Positions 27,655-37,134 of a DNA stretch of 64,000 bases are shown here, in pieces; the first letter of the stretch is position 1; each line of letters opens with the position of its first letter. Origin of the DNA: DIGJ01 sp041821315 (GTDB taxonomy: Bacteria; Bacillota; Clostridia; Lachnospirales; Lachnospiraceae); NCBI GenBank assembly GCA_041821315.1, contig JBGUEO010000026.1, positions 8,847-72,846 of the forward strand. Reading direction: 5' to 3'. Below the pieces are notes generated by a model. It worked only from the letters and a program-made list of their open reading frames with translations. It searched no databases and was not told the origin of the DNA. The position numbers and the translations under genes are program-made.

Positions 27655-27843
27655 ATGAAAGCTGAAATAGATAGAGAAGGCTGTATTTCCTGTGGATTGT
27701 GTGCTTCCATATGTTCAGGAGTGTTTCGCATGGGGGATGATGGGCCAGCAGAAGTATATGTTGAAACGATTCCTGACGATATGGAAAAGGATGCACTTGA
27801 TGCACAAGATAGTTGTCCGGTTTCCGTAATTACAGTGGAATAG
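27655..27843 (+). CDS. Ferredoxin, single [4Fe-4S]
   Basis: 62 residues with CISCGLCASIC and a final DSCPVSVITVE: four cysteines in the C-x2-C-x2-C...C-P pattern for one [4Fe-4S] cluster. GGAGGTATTTTATA precedes the ATG. It follows the hcp remnant by 22 bases; in related genomes such a ferredoxin feeds electrons to Hcp, so it may have lost its partner. Confidence 0.85.
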   Translation: MKAEIDREGCISCGLCASICSGVFRMGDDGPAEVYVETIPDDMEKDALDAQDSCPVSVITVE

Positions 27844-27870
27844 CATGTAAATTTGAATTTATGTAAGTAC

Positions 27871-27901
27871 CGCCTCATTTTACATAACGTTTGATGAGGC
27901 G
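27871..27901 (+). terminator. Hairpin terminator after ferredoxin
   Basis: CGCCTCAT pairs with ATGAGGCG; moderately A/T-rich tail. Confidence 0.55.
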
Positions 27902-27945
27902 ATATTTCAAATAGGAAAAATGAATGATTAGTGGCAGGAGATATT

Positions 27946-28431
27946 ATGAATACAAGTGCGCAAGTAATGAATGAAACAATCAAATATTTTGATGGAGATC
28001 TGGAACGTATTAATCACCTCATTAAAGTATATGGATTTGCTAAGACGATAGGAGAATTGGAAGGATTGGATGTAAAGACTCAGGAAATTCTTGAAATCAC
28101 TGCAATTACTCATGATATTGGTATCAAAATCAGCGAAAAAAAGTACAATAGTTCGTCTGGGTACTATCAGCAACTAGAGGGACCTAATGAGGCAAGAACA
28201 TTACTCGAGAGTCTAGGGATTGAAGATACTATTATTAATAGAGTATGCTGGTTAATTGCACATCATCATACCTATCTGAATATAGATAGACCCGACTATC
28301 AGATATTGGTGGAAGCGGATTTTTTAGTGAATGCATATGAGGATAATATGGACAAGAATGCAATTGAGAGTATAAAAACAAAAGTATTTAGAACGGAATC
28401 AGGAAGACGATTATTAGACTCAATATATTAG
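27946..28431 (+). CDS. HD-domain phosphohydrolase-like protein
   Basis: 161 residues from ATG 27946 (GGCAGGAGATATT upstream; a GTG 15 bases earlier lacks a site). HLIKVYGFAKTI, the central ITHDIGI and IAHHHTYL give the H...HD...H pattern of metal-dependent HD phosphohydrolases. Full length for small HD proteins of this type. Substrate unknown; nucleotide or phosphoester hydrolysis is the family activity. Confidence 0.8.
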   Translation: MNTSAQVMNETIKYFDGDLERINHLIKVYGFAKTIGELEGLDVKTQEILEITAITHDIGIKISEKKYNSSSGYYQQLEGPNEARTLLESLGIEDTIINRVCWLIAHHHTYLNIDRPDYQILVEADFLVNAYEDNMDKNAIESIKTKVFRTESGRRLLDSIY

Positions 28432-28438
28432 CTGTAGA

Positions 28439-28579
28439 TTGATTAAGCATGCGATTACACTCACTAAGCAGAAGAATGATAAATATTTAAGGATTTTTAC
28501 TGTAGATATAAATAAACCAGTTATAAATCTATATTTAAAAAACGGATTTAGGCAGGTAGTGATTATTATGAAAAAGTAA
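28439..28579 (+). pseudogene. GNAT acetyltransferase, C-terminal fragment
   Basis: DKYLRIFTVDINKPVINLYLKNGFRQV is the end of a GNAT fold (the xxLYxKxGF motif). The acetyl-CoA-binding part is missing. Confidence 0.6.
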
Positions 28580-28637
28580 AATTGACTATTTCTGAGAGTA
28601 AAGGTAGAGAAGGGCATTGTAAAAAAGGAGATAAACG

Positions 28638-29153
28638 GTGAGAACAAAAAAAGTGATTGTATTAGAGTATGATGACAAATGGAAAGAAAATTTCAATCGA
28701 ATAAAAAAAGAATTAGAGGCAGTTTTAAAAAAACTTCCCATATCAATTGAACATGTTGGCAGCACCTCAGTTGTTGGCTTAGCAGCAAAACCAATTATCG
28801 ATATTGATATTATAATTAAAAATAACTCTGATTTAGAAGAGGCAATAAAAAGATTAAGTACTATTGGATACATACATGAGGGGAATTTAGGTATTAAAAA
28901 TAGAGAAGCATTTCGGTATGAGGGGAAAGAGCACTTGCAAGTACATCATATATATGTATGTCCAGAAAATTCGGAAGAACTAAAGAGGCATATAATATTT
29001 AGAGATTATTTAAGAAAAAATCTTGATGCTGTAGAGTATTATAGCAGAGTAAAAAAGGAAGGTGCAAATCTATATCCCAATAATATAGAAAAATATATAG
29101 AGTACAAATCGTTATGTATTTCTGAATTATATAAAAAATGTGGGCTAGAGTGA
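28638..29153 (+). CDS. GrpB/UPF0157 family protein
   Basis: 171 residues starting at GTG 28638, 9 bases after AAGGAG. EHVGSTSVVGLAAKPIIDIDI is the hallmark of GrpB/Dephospho-CoA kinase-associated UPF0157 proteins, which have a nucleotidyltransferase-like fold. Length matches the family. Biochemical role not established; it stands alone here. Confidence 0.85.
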   Translation: MRTKKVIVLEYDDKWKENFNRIKKELEAVLKKLPISIEHVGSTSVVGLAAKPIIDIDIIIKNNSDLEEAIKRLSTIGYIHEGNLGIKNREAFRYEGKEHLQVHHIYVCPENSEELKRHIIFRDYLRKNLDAVEYYSRVKKEGANLYPNNIEKYIEYKSLCISELYKKCGLE

Positions 29154-29215
29154 GAAATGTCAATATAGTTTTTTCATAACGGTGCAACAGCTATATATTA
29201 GTTATAGAATGTTCC

Positions 29216-29851
29216 TTAAACAATATGTTTCCACCGCACCACCCACGTAGAAACGTGCGTACTTTTGTCCCACAAAAATTCGTAAACATCTCCACCGTCC
29301 TTATACACCGGAAAATTGAATAAAATTGATTTCAGAGGTAGCTCTGATTCATCACATGGAAAAATTTCTATTTCTTTGATTAGCAAAGAAATTAGGGATT
29401 TTTTCTCTTCGTCGCTGATTTTGTCATACACCTTTTCAAAGTTTGCCAACAAGGTGTAGATGTTCTCTAAAGTAATGGCATCCTGCTCTACAGCCTTGCG
29501 GCGTAGTTTGACGTCCTCGATTTTTTCTTCAAGTTCTACGATGATGTCATATAGACCGTCAAGGCGGAGTGTCATATCATGGAGCTTGCGTTCACGAAAG
29601 CGAGTGTTCTCCGGCAAGCTGTCAATTTCGTTTTCAATATCATTAAGCATCTGTTTAAAGGCAGGTCTGCCCTCGATGGACTTGCCGGACTTGCCTGCAT
29701 CTTCGTAAATATTTACGATTTCCATTTCTTCTCTATCTGCAAAACGAGTTAGGCTGTTCTTTTGACCGTCTAAGCTGAAGCCATCAACCTGCATTTCGGT
29801 ACTTACACGAGGGTAAAGTACACATCTTTTTCCACTCCTATTCATAGTCAT
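29216..29851 (-). pseudogene. Large serine recombinase with internal deletion
   Basis: The minus-strand frame starts with LYPRVSTEMQVDGFSLDGQ, the catalytic start of serine recombinases (Ser in RVST), and then DAGKSGKSIEGRPAF. After FKQMLNDIE it jumps to a coiled-coil region and the C-terminus (KKSLISLLIKEIEIFP), skipping the recombinase domain and the zinc ribbon: about 212 residues instead of 500 or more. It cannot recombine. It marks the left side of the island ending near 41.9 kb. Confidence 0.85.
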
Positions 29852-29893
29852 TCCTCCAATAAATTATTGGAAAATATCAAGTGTATGTATTTC

Positions 29894-30055
29894 CTACTCA
29901 GTATCACTTATTTCATTTAAAACCTCTGCATCATGTTTTTCTATAATCTGAGAAAGCACATTTATGAAATACTGATATGCTTTTGTTTTCTCAAATGTAT
30001 GATTGGGGGCAGGAGCTTTCATAGCATCATTGGGAATATTTTTGACATTTTCCAT
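29894..30055 (-). CDS. Small hypothetical protein of the integrative element
   Basis: 53 residues (MENVKNIPNDAMKAPAPNHT..., ending EISDTE) on the minus strand with a strong GGAGGTGATTGCGA site before the ATG. It immediately precedes the recombinase remnant, the usual place of a short accessory gene in such elements. No domain recognised. Confidence 0.6.
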   Translation of the reverse strand: MENVKNIPNDAMKAPAPNHTFEKTKAYQYFINVLSQIIEKHDAEVLNEISDTE

Positions 30056-30627
30056 TCGCAATCACCTCCAAGTGCATTGCTTACATAGAGTATAAGCAAT
30101 TTTTCTATTTATAAAAAGTTTGTCACCGTATTAGAAATAGTGCAAATAAACGTACCGCAAATTTACATAGAATAAAAGTGCGGTGCAATTAAATTCACCT
30201 GTTTGTCGTATTTGCCACGCTCCCCGACAAAGGGGATATTCTGAGTTGCTGTCAGCCAGCTATCATAGCCCAACATTACCATAGCTTGTCCTTTCAAAAG
30301 CCACGCATACCGCAGGAACTCCCCCTGTTTCTATCGTCTTGGGGGCGAAACGGAACGAAGTATCATTGTCCCTTATGTGGGTCATTGCGAACGAGTATGC
30401 TACACTCGGTCTAACAGCCCATTTTGTCGCTCCAACGGCATTATAATCACCTCCCATACCGTTATCGTGGCGATGTCTGTTAAGTCGCTTTGCCTTTCGG
30501 CTCACATAAGTAATGTACTCAAAATATCGTATATTCAGTTGTCAAGGAACAATTTATAGCGTTTGGTATATGAGAGAAAAAACTCCTCTCATATACCTTT
30601 AGAAAAAGGGGGAAGTTGTTGCTTCTG
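30056..30627. other. Gene-poor stretch of the integrative element
   Basis: Mainly non-coding. A minus-strand open frame at 30263-30505 (MSRKAKRLNRHRHDNGMGG...) is biased in composition and I cannot support it as a gene. A hairpin at 30565-30597 (GGTATATGAGAG / CTCTCATATACC) lies downstream of the sigma-like gene and may end its transcript. Confidence 0.4.
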
Positions 30628-30909
30628 TTACAAAATATTTTTCAAATACTTTTCAAGATGCAATAAACCTTGGTTAATTGAGCGAGTTATTTGGCTCTTG
30701 TTCACCCCCTCAGCCTTGGCAATAGCCGTTACGCTCATGCTCAAAAAATAATGGGCATAAATGCGTTTTGCCTGTTTGTCAGGGAGTGTCTCAATGGCAG
30801 TGTGGAGCTGTTCATTAGTGAGCTTGCGTTCGTAAATCTCATCGGGAATATATACATATGTGTCTATGGTTATGTGTGCGTAGTAATCTTTTAAGTTGAT
30901 TTTTTTCAT
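30628..30909 (-). CDS. Sigma-70 region-4-like protein
   Basis: 93 residues. LHTAIETLPDKQAKRIYAHYFLSMSVTAIAKAEGVNKSQITRSINQGL is a sigma region 4 helix-turn-helix, as in the small sigma-like regulators of Tn916-type conjugative elements, but the N-terminal part is shorter than a full sigma factor. GGATGGTACAGCC precedes the ATG. Likely part of the regulation of the former element. Confidence 0.7.
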   Translation of the reverse strand: MKKINLKDYYAHITIDTYVYIPDEIYERKLTNEQLHTAIETLPDKQAKRIYAHYFLSMSVTAIAKAEGVNKSQITRSINQGLLHLEKYLKNIL

Positions 30910-30997
30910 GGCTGTACCATCCTTTTAAATTTGGGTTAAAAGCTGAATTTGAAAGGACGGTGGGAGGTGAACGGCAGCGAGGGGCTATGAATGCAAA

Positions 30998-31036
30998 AAT
31001 GCCCGACTGAAATTCATAAAATCTCAATCGGGCATT
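30998..31036 (-). terminator. Hairpin terminator
   Basis: AATGCCCGA(T/C)TGA stem of about 15 pairs, followed on the minus strand by TTTTTGC. Confidence 0.6.
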
Positions 31037-31164
31037 CTGATACTTATTAAAATTTATAAATGCACAGCAAAAAAGCAACAGACTATTAAATCTATCAACA
31101 TAGATATTTCTTTTTAATATTACTTTTAAGGTATTTAAGTAAACACATAAAATCCCTCCGAATG

Positions 31165-31194
31165 AAAAAAGACGGCTACCTTTTGATAGCCGTC
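31165..31194 (-). terminator. Terminator of the island importer operon
   Basis: On the minus strand GACGGCTATC-AAAA-GGTAGCCGTC is followed directly by TTTTTT: a textbook rho-independent terminator, 65 bases after the last gene of the operon. Confidence 0.85.
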
Positions 31195-31258
31195 TAAGCC
31201 TTTCGGCTCTCTGTTATTCATTTTAAAATTGGTTCTTTCAATTTCTTAAAACTCGCTT

Positions 31259-32992
31259 TTAGATATTCCAACTTTCAGTGCTTTGCTGCAAATCCCAAAG
31301 TTTGGCGTATATTTTACTTCGGGATAGCAACTCTTTGTGCGTTCCTCGCTCGCAAACCTGTCCATCATTGATGACTAAGATTTGTTCCACATCCTTTATT
31401 GTAGAGAGCTTATGGGCAATCATAATCACTGTTTTATTTTTAAGCAGCTCCGACAATGCCGATTGTATCTGCATTTCATTTTCGACATCAACATTTGCGG
31501 TTACTTCGTCAAGGAGAATAATGGGGGCATTTTTAATTAAGGCTCTCGCAATAGAAATTCTCTGCTTCTCGCCACCCGATAGTTTTGTACCTTCTTCGCC
31601 AATAATTGTGTCATAACCGTTTTCCATTTCCATAATAAAGTCATGGCAATGAGCTTTTTTTGCTACTTCGATAACTTCTTCTCTTGTTGCTGTCGGTCTG
31701 CCTATGCGGATATTGTCAAGCACCGTATCATCAAAGAGGAATACACTTTGAAAAACAAAGCTGATATTTTGAAGTAGATTATCATAATTTACTTCTTTTA
31801 CATTTTCATCTCCAATCCGCACCTCACCGGAAGTAGCATCCCAAAATCTTGCAATCAAGTTTGTTATCGTGGTTTTCCCACTGCCGGATAAGCCGACAAG
31901 TGCGGTAGCCGTCTTTTCAGGAACAATAAAGCTGACATCTTTTAAAATCGGCTTTGTCTGATATGCAAAATCTACATGTTTAAATTCAATATCGAATTTG
32001 TCAATTTCACTTTTTCCTGAAGATTGGCTTTGCTTTGAAACATTTTTTATAGTCGTCATTCTTTCAATAGCCTCGGCGGTCATTTTACTGAAGATACTCC
32101 ATATACCCATCAGTTCAACAGCCCCCAAAATGGAAAGTGATGCAAGCATAAGCAAGAAAGTATTCGAAAAGGCAAAATCACCTGATAAAGTAAATAATGC
32201 CGATATTGTTATAATCACTACTGTAATTACTCTAAATCCAAGCTGAAAAACAGCGGTAGGAGGAATATGCGAAAGCTCAGTTTTTATCGAAAGTTTTTTC
32301 AGCTTGTCAAAAGCATTTTGTGTTTTGTAAAATTGTTTATCGGTCATATTGTAGGTTTTTAATACTTTAAGTCCTTTGATAAACTCTACTACCTCTTCGG
32401 TGGTTTCACCTATTTCCTTTTGACGATGCAGGTTATATCTGTCGCTTGTTCCGGCAAGATACTTAAATGAAAACCATACGGGAATGAGTAACAAAGCTAC
32501 GGCAAGCATAATACGGTAATCCATAACGAAAAGGAGAATAAGTGTTGCAATGAGCGACGGAATCCCTGCGGCTAATTTCTCAATAACGCCAATGCCTTCA
32601 AGCTCGACAATAAGTGCGTCGGAAGTAATAGTAGAAATCAAGTCACCAAGATTTTTTTCATTAAAATAACCCATAGATATATTTCGCAAATCTTTTCCCA
32701 GTCGCTTTCTCTCGTCGCACATGGTAATATAACCGGAGCCGCTGCGAAGTTTGAGAGAGTAAATACGCAAAATAATTCTGATGATAAGACAGATAACCAT
32801 GATAACCGTGTATGAGATTACTTTGCTTGATAGAAGCGTTCCTTGAAGTATTTGTTCCACCATAACAAAAGCAATAATAATCGGCACTACAAGTAATGAA
32901 AAATCAAAAAAACTGTATAGCACGGATAAGATAACTCTTTGTTTCTCTTTTTTGCCCATAAGAGATAAAAGTTCTTTGGCAGTTTTTATCAT
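31259..32992 (-). CDS. ABC half-transporter, exporter fold (island pair, second)
   Basis: 577 residues: membrane domain to about residue 310, then Walker A GLSGSGKTT, signature LSGGEKQR, Walker B ILLDEVTANVD and IAHKL. It overlaps the upstream gene by four bases. Its sequence end (STESWNI) and overall text match the protein at 12890. In an operon with a Nik/Opp-type importer, this pair recalls the siderophore importers YbtP/YbtQ. Last gene of the seven-gene operon. Confidence 0.82.
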   Translation of the reverse strand: MIKTAKELLSLMGKKEKQRVILSVLYSFFDFSLLVVPIIIAFVMVEQILQGTLLSSKVISYTVIMVICLIIRIILRIYSLKLRSGSGYITMCDERKRLGKDLRNISMGYFNEKNLGDLISTITSDALIVELEGIGVIEKLAAGIPSLIATLILLFVMDYRIMLAVALLLIPVWFSFKYLAGTSDRYNLHRQKEIGETTEEVVEFIKGLKVLKTYNMTDKQFYKTQNAFDKLKKLSIKTELSHIPPTAVFQLGFRVITVVIITISALFTLSGDFAFSNTFLLMLASLSILGAVELMGIWSIFSKMTAEAIERMTTIKNVSKQSQSSGKSEIDKFDIEFKHVDFAYQTKPILKDVSFIVPEKTATALVGLSGSGKTTITNLIARFWDATSGEVRIGDENVKEVNYDNLLQNISFVFQSVFLFDDTVLDNIRIGRPTATREEVIEVAKKAHCHDFIMEMENGYDTIIGEEGTKLSGGEKQRISIARALIKNAPIILLDEVTANVDVENEMQIQSALSELLKNKTVIMIAHKLSTIKDVEQILVINDGQVCERGTHKELLSRSKIYAKLWDLQQSTESWNI

Positions 32993-34746
32993 AGCTTTTT
33001 CACCTCATTTCTTCCCACTGTCCAAGATGTGCTTTTTTCGTGAATTTGCCACATCTTTCGATAAACCTCTGATGTCCCTAAAAGCTCATCATGCGTACCT
33101 GTACTTTCCGCTTTTCCGTCATTCACTACTATGATTTGGTCACAATCTTTGATGGTTGATAACCTATGGGCAATGATAATTAAAGTCTTATCCTTGCAAA
33201 GCGCCGCTAAAGATTGCTGCAATTTATTCTGATTTTCCATGTCGGCAAAGGCAGTTGCCTCGTCTAAAATAAGTAAGGGAGCATTACGGAGCATCGCTCT
33301 TGCAATAACAATCCTCTGCCTTTGCCCTCCCGATAACTTTGAGCCTGTATCCCCGACTTTCGTATCGTATCCATTCTCAAGCTCATGGATAAACTCATCG
33401 CAAAGTGCATTTTTCGCCGCTTTCACAATCTCATCATCGGTAGCTTTCGGATTGCCGATTTTGATATTGTCTTTAATGGAAATATTAAATAAAAACGTAT
33501 CCTGTGTCACATAGTTGATATTTTCCATAAGACGGTCTAAAGGAATATCTTTATAATCAACGCCACCTAATGTTATGCTACCCTCGTTTACTTCCCAAAA
33601 TCTTGAAATCAAGTTTGCAATTGTGGATTTGCCTGAGCCTGACGGACCGACAATCGCAGTCTTTTTACACTCGGGAAAGGTGAGGGATATATTGTCAAGG
33701 ATTGTTTTATCATCGTAGGCAAAGCTGACATTGCTGAATTTAACCTCATAATTTGCAGGATTAAATCTGCTCTCACTTTGCGTAAGCTCGGGAGTGGATA
33801 AAACGTCTTTTACAAGGCGGTTTCCGTTTTTTATATGAAAAATATTGTCCATAAACTCAGTGAATTTCAGTATGGGTGTACCAATGCCGAGGGTTATAAT
33901 GATAGTGAACAAGAAAATTTCAAACGATAACCTTCCGTCTGTGAAAAGCATCCCGCCTACACAAAGAACACTGACAAGTATCGAGGATAGCAGCACATGG
34001 GCAGGAGAACTTACATAATACATTTTATTGTATAGTTTTAATACCGCATTTTGATAATTGTCGATTGACTGCTCGTATTTTGTGTAAGCATCGTCACTAC
34101 GACCAAATATTTTCATCTCCTTGATACCTTTTATATATTCGATGACCTTTGCATTCATATCCTCAATTGAGGTGTAATAGACAGCTTGAAAGTCATTCAT
34201 AATGCCTATGTAAAGCGGAAAATATAAAGCGAGTACAACACCGACTGGAATAACAATGGCAAGTGCCATACGAACATCAACAAAAAACATTATAATCATA
34301 ACAACCACAGGAAGCATTACCCCTGAAATAACTTCAGGCAGTGCATGGGCAAAGGGATATTCCAATCTTTCTATCTCGTCTATTAAAAGATTTTTGAAAT
34401 AGCCGCTGCCCTTTGTCTGCGTTATACCCAACGGTATACGCATCATTTTTTCAGTGATGGCAATACGTACATTTTCTAATATAGAAAATGCGGTCTTGTG
34501 TGAAATAGCCGTTGATATGTAGTGGCATAAAATTTGTAATGCCAGCACACAGAATACAAACAGCACATGAGTAGTAATCTTGCCCGTTGTTGCCTCGGCA
34601 TGGTAAAACAGCATAAGCAGCCTATAGACCGCAATGAATGACAAAACTCCAAACATCACCCCTAAGATTGCAATAAAAATGCAGGATATAATGGGGATTC
34701 GCTTTGGTTTCATAAAACTTTTTAAATCTTTGTTTTTTTCCGGCAT
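32989..34746 (-). CDS. ABC half-transporter, exporter fold (island pair, first)
   Basis: 585 residues with six helices and a C-terminal ATPase domain: Walker A GPSGSGKST, signature LSGGQRQR, Walker B LILDEATAFAD, IAHRL. The Walker B/D-loop text DEATAF(A/T)D is shared with the protein at 11113. GGAGGACGGTGTT precedes the ATG, 12 bases after the ATPase gene upstream. Forms a heterodimer with the next gene (inference from overlap). Confidence 0.82.
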   Translation of the reverse strand: MPEKNKDLKSFMKPKRIPIISCIFIAILGVMFGVLSFIAVYRLLMLFYHAEATTGKITTHVLFVFCVLALQILCHYISTAISHKTAFSILENVRIAITEKMMRIPLGITQTKGSGYFKNLLIDEIERLEYPFAHALPEVISGVMLPVVVMIIMFFVDVRMALAIVIPVGVVLALYFPLYIGIMNDFQAVYYTSIEDMNAKVIEYIKGIKEMKIFGRSDDAYTKYEQSIDNYQNAVLKLYNKMYYVSSPAHVLLSSILVSVLCVGGMLFTDGRLSFEIFLFTIIITLGIGTPILKFTEFMDNIFHIKNGNRLVKDVLSTPELTQSESRFNPANYEVKFSNVSFAYDDKTILDNISLTFPECKKTAIVGPSGSGKSTIANLISRFWEVNEGSITLGGVDYKDIPLDRLMENINYVTQDTFLFNISIKDNIKIGNPKATDDEIVKAAKNALCDEFIHELENGYDTKVGDTGSKLSGGQRQRIVIARAMLRNAPLLILDEATAFADMENQNKLQQSLAALCKDKTLIIIAHRLSTIKDCDQIIVVNDGKAESTGTHDELLGTSEVYRKMWQIHEKSTSWTVGRNEVKKL

Positions 34747-34758
34747 AACACCGTCCTC

Positions 34759-35517
34759 CTAATTCATAGTAATTGCAGCTCTCAAGTCCTTAATAAAAGG
34801 GGCTTGAGATTTCCTTAAAATATCCACAGAGCCATATTCAGACACCTCTCCGTCCGCAATAATCAGAACATCTTCGGCTATCTGCGGTAGCACCCTAATA
34901 TCATGTGTTATGTAAATATAGCTGACATCGTATTTTTTTCGCAACTTTGCCAATATATCAAATAAATTCACTCGTATAACAGTATCCAGCATGGAATCCG
35001 CTTCATCAAAGATGATAACTTCGGGAGATATAAGCAAAGCCCTGATTATCGAAAATCGTTGTAATTCCCCACCGCTGTAATGCTTTGGCAGCTTATTAAG
35101 GTCTGCATTTTGAAGTCCGACATCTTTTAATAGTGGAGATAAGACTACTTCCAGACTGCTGCCGTTTGTAATAATCCCGTGAATTTTTGAGACTTCTTTT
35201 AAACTGTTGTATATTGTCATATCAGGGTCAAAGCTCATTTCGGGATTTTGGGTAATAAGCTGTACCTTTTTTGCAAGCTCTATGCGACTATAGCTTTTTA
35301 ATATAGATTTTCCATCTATAAGCACATCACCGGCAGAGCAGGGCATGAGTCTCAAAATCACATTTACAATAGTGGATTTACCGCTGCCACTTTTGCCGAC
35401 AATTCCAAGTGTTTTCCCTTTTTCAAGTTGAAAACTGATATTATCTAATATATCTATCGTATATTTCTTAAAAACACCCTTTTTTAATGTGACACTGACG
35501 TTTCTAAATTCTAACAT
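34759..35517 (-). CDS. ABC importer ATPase, NikE/OppF-like
   Basis: 252 residues with Walker A GKSGSGKST, signature YSGGELQR, Walker B VIIFDEADSMLD and ITHDI. The YSGGELQRFSIIRAL text is typical of the nickel/peptide family. It overlaps the preceding ATPase gene by 7 bases. Works with 35511, 36319, 37122 and 38044 as a five-part importer. Confidence 0.85.
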   Translation of the reverse strand: MLEFRNVSVTLKKGVFKKYTIDILDNISFQLEKGKTLGIVGKSGSGKSTIVNVILRLMPCSAGDVLIDGKSILKSYSRIELAKKVQLITQNPEMSFDPDMTIYNSLKEVSKIHGIITNGSSLEVVLSPLLKDVGLQNADLNKLPKHYSGGELQRFSIIRALLISPEVIIFDEADSMLDTVIRVNLFDILAKLRKKYDVSYIYITHDIRVLPQIAEDVLIIADGEVSEYGSVDILRKSQAPFIKDLRAAITMN

Positions 35518-36326
35518 TGTTCTCCGCCTTTCCCCTCGAAAAAATAGGTCATTTTTTGTTCGGAAGTAATCAGCTTTTTAAAAACGGCGCTATTTGCCTG
35601 TTTAAACAATGCCTGTGTCTCGTTTTCTTCAATGATTTTACCATCGCTCATAACGTAACAATAATCAGACAATTTATGTGCCAGTTCTAAATCGTGAGTA
35701 ATAAGTAGAATTGTCGTATGGGTATCTTTATATAATTTTTCTATCATATCAGCAATTTGATTTCTCAAAATTACATCCATGCCTTTGGTTGGCTCGTCCA
35801 TAATTAATAGAGTGGGAGAATTCACCATTCCGATAGCAGTCATAAGGCGCTGCTTCATTCCACCGCTTAGTTCATGGGGATATTGTCTTAATATTTGTTC
35901 AGGATGTCTGAGTTCTACTTGCTCTAAAACTTCTATTGCCCTTTGCCTTTCCTTGCCCCTATGATAATTTTTCATCGATAAACGTAGCTGCTTTCCGTTT
36001 TTCAATAGCGGATTTAGGGAGCCTGCACAATTTTGCATAACGATACCGATTTGCTTACCTCTGATTTTTTCAAGTTTTTTTTGCGGGAGCGTTAATATAT
36101 CTTCATCGTTAAAGTATATATTTCCGCTTACATGAAGGTTGTCTGCAAAGATACCCATAATAGATGTCGCCACAAGACTTTTGCCGCTTCCGCTGTTACC
36201 GACGATACAACATATAGAATTTCGTTTGATTACCATATTTATATGATTTACAAGCTCTGTTACTGTATTTTCATTACCCTTCACTTTTATTGAAAGTCCC
36301 TTGATTTGAAGTATTGTATCACTCAT
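35511..36326 (-). CDS. ABC importer ATPase, NikD/OppD-like
   Basis: 271 residues from ATG 36326, which has AAGGAGGGGCAAAAT upstream; a longer frame from 36365 runs into the permease gene. Walker A GNSGSGKS, signature ELSGGMKQRLMTAIG, Walker B LLIMDEPTKGMD, LITHDLE. Overlaps the permease gene by 8 bases. Confidence 0.85.
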   Translation of the reverse strand: MSDTILQIKGLSIKVKGNENTVTELVNHINMVIKRNSICCIVGNSGSGKSLVATSIMGIFADNLHVSGNIYFNDEDILTLPQKKLEKIRGKQIGIVMQNCAGSLNPLLKNGKQLRLSMKNYHRGKERQRAIEVLEQVELRHPEQILRQYPHELSGGMKQRLMTAIGMVNSPTLLIMDEPTKGMDVILRNQIADMIEKLYKDTHTTILLITHDLELAHKLSDYCYVMSDGKIIEENETQALFKQANSAVFKKLITSEQKMTYFFEGKGGEQC

Positions 36327-37134
36327 ATTTTGCCCCTCCTTGATTGACAAACAGTTTTTTGACATTGTTTGCCAAAATAAGAATTAGAAATATTGCAAAA
36401 AACTGAAATAACCCAGGCAATATCATAAGCCACGGTGCATTAGACATAAATCTTACCGACTCATTTAGCATAGTGCCAATTTCCGGTTGGGGGGGCTTGA
36501 TGCCAAACCCCATAAAGGAAAAGGTAGAAATCGACAGGATGACGTGACCGATTAAAAGTGCAAATGTAGGCATAATCACTTTACAGCTTTTTGCAAATAG
36601 ATGATTTTTGATGATTGCAAAATCACTTGCTCCAAGCACACGGAGATTTTTGATGTAATCCGCATTTTTTATAATCTTTATTTCACCACGAACGATTTTT
36701 GTGTTTGTAACCACTAAAGAAACAATAATCAGCAAGAGTAAAAAAAACATATTGGCATTTGTAAGTGCTGTAATGAGCATAGCAAGTACAATTGTTGGAA
36801 AACTTAAAATCACATTGGAAAACTGATAGAAAAGCTCATCCCAAAACCCGCCGTAATACCCTAAAATTGTGCCAAGTACAATTCCGAGAGGAAAAGAAAT
36901 CACCACAACAAATACCGATAACAAAAAAGTGTATCGAAACCCGTGCATTGTTCTTAAAAATACGTCTCTGCCAAATTGGTCTGTGCCAAACAGATAAGAA
37001 AGCGAGGGGGCAGACAGTTTATTGGTGGTGTTAACGGTATTTGCTTCAGGAAAAATAACCCCCGACATTGCAGTGATAAGTATAAATATACCGATTAGTA
37101 GTATTGTAATTTTTTCTTTTTTCACTGTTTGCAA
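36319..37134 (-). CDS. ABC importer permease, NikC/DppC-like
   Basis: 271 residues, one N-terminal helix, then APSLSYLFGTDQFGRDVFLRTMHG, the conserved start of DppC/NikC permeases, and five further helices with the EAA-type loop LRVLGASDFAIIKNHLF. Overlaps 37122 by 13 bases. Confidence 0.85.
   Translation of the reverse strand: MQTVKKEKITILLIGIFILITAMSGVIFPEANTVNTTNKLSAPSLSYLFGTDQFGRDVFLRTMHGFRYTFLLSVFVVVISFPLGIVLGTILGYYGGFWDELFYQFSNVILSFPTIVLAMLITALTNANMFFLLLLIIVSLVVTNTKIVRGEIKIIKNADYIKNLRVLGASDFAIIKNHLFAKSCKVIMPTFALLIGHVILSISTFSFMGFGIKPPQPEIGTMLNESVRFMSNAPWLMILPGLFQFFAIFLILILANNVKKLFVNQGGAKYE

Noticed and set aside
30263..30505. 80-codon minus-strand frame in the integrative element
   Set aside because: Composition is odd, no initiation signal, no recognisable domain; such frames often come from structured non-coding element DNA.
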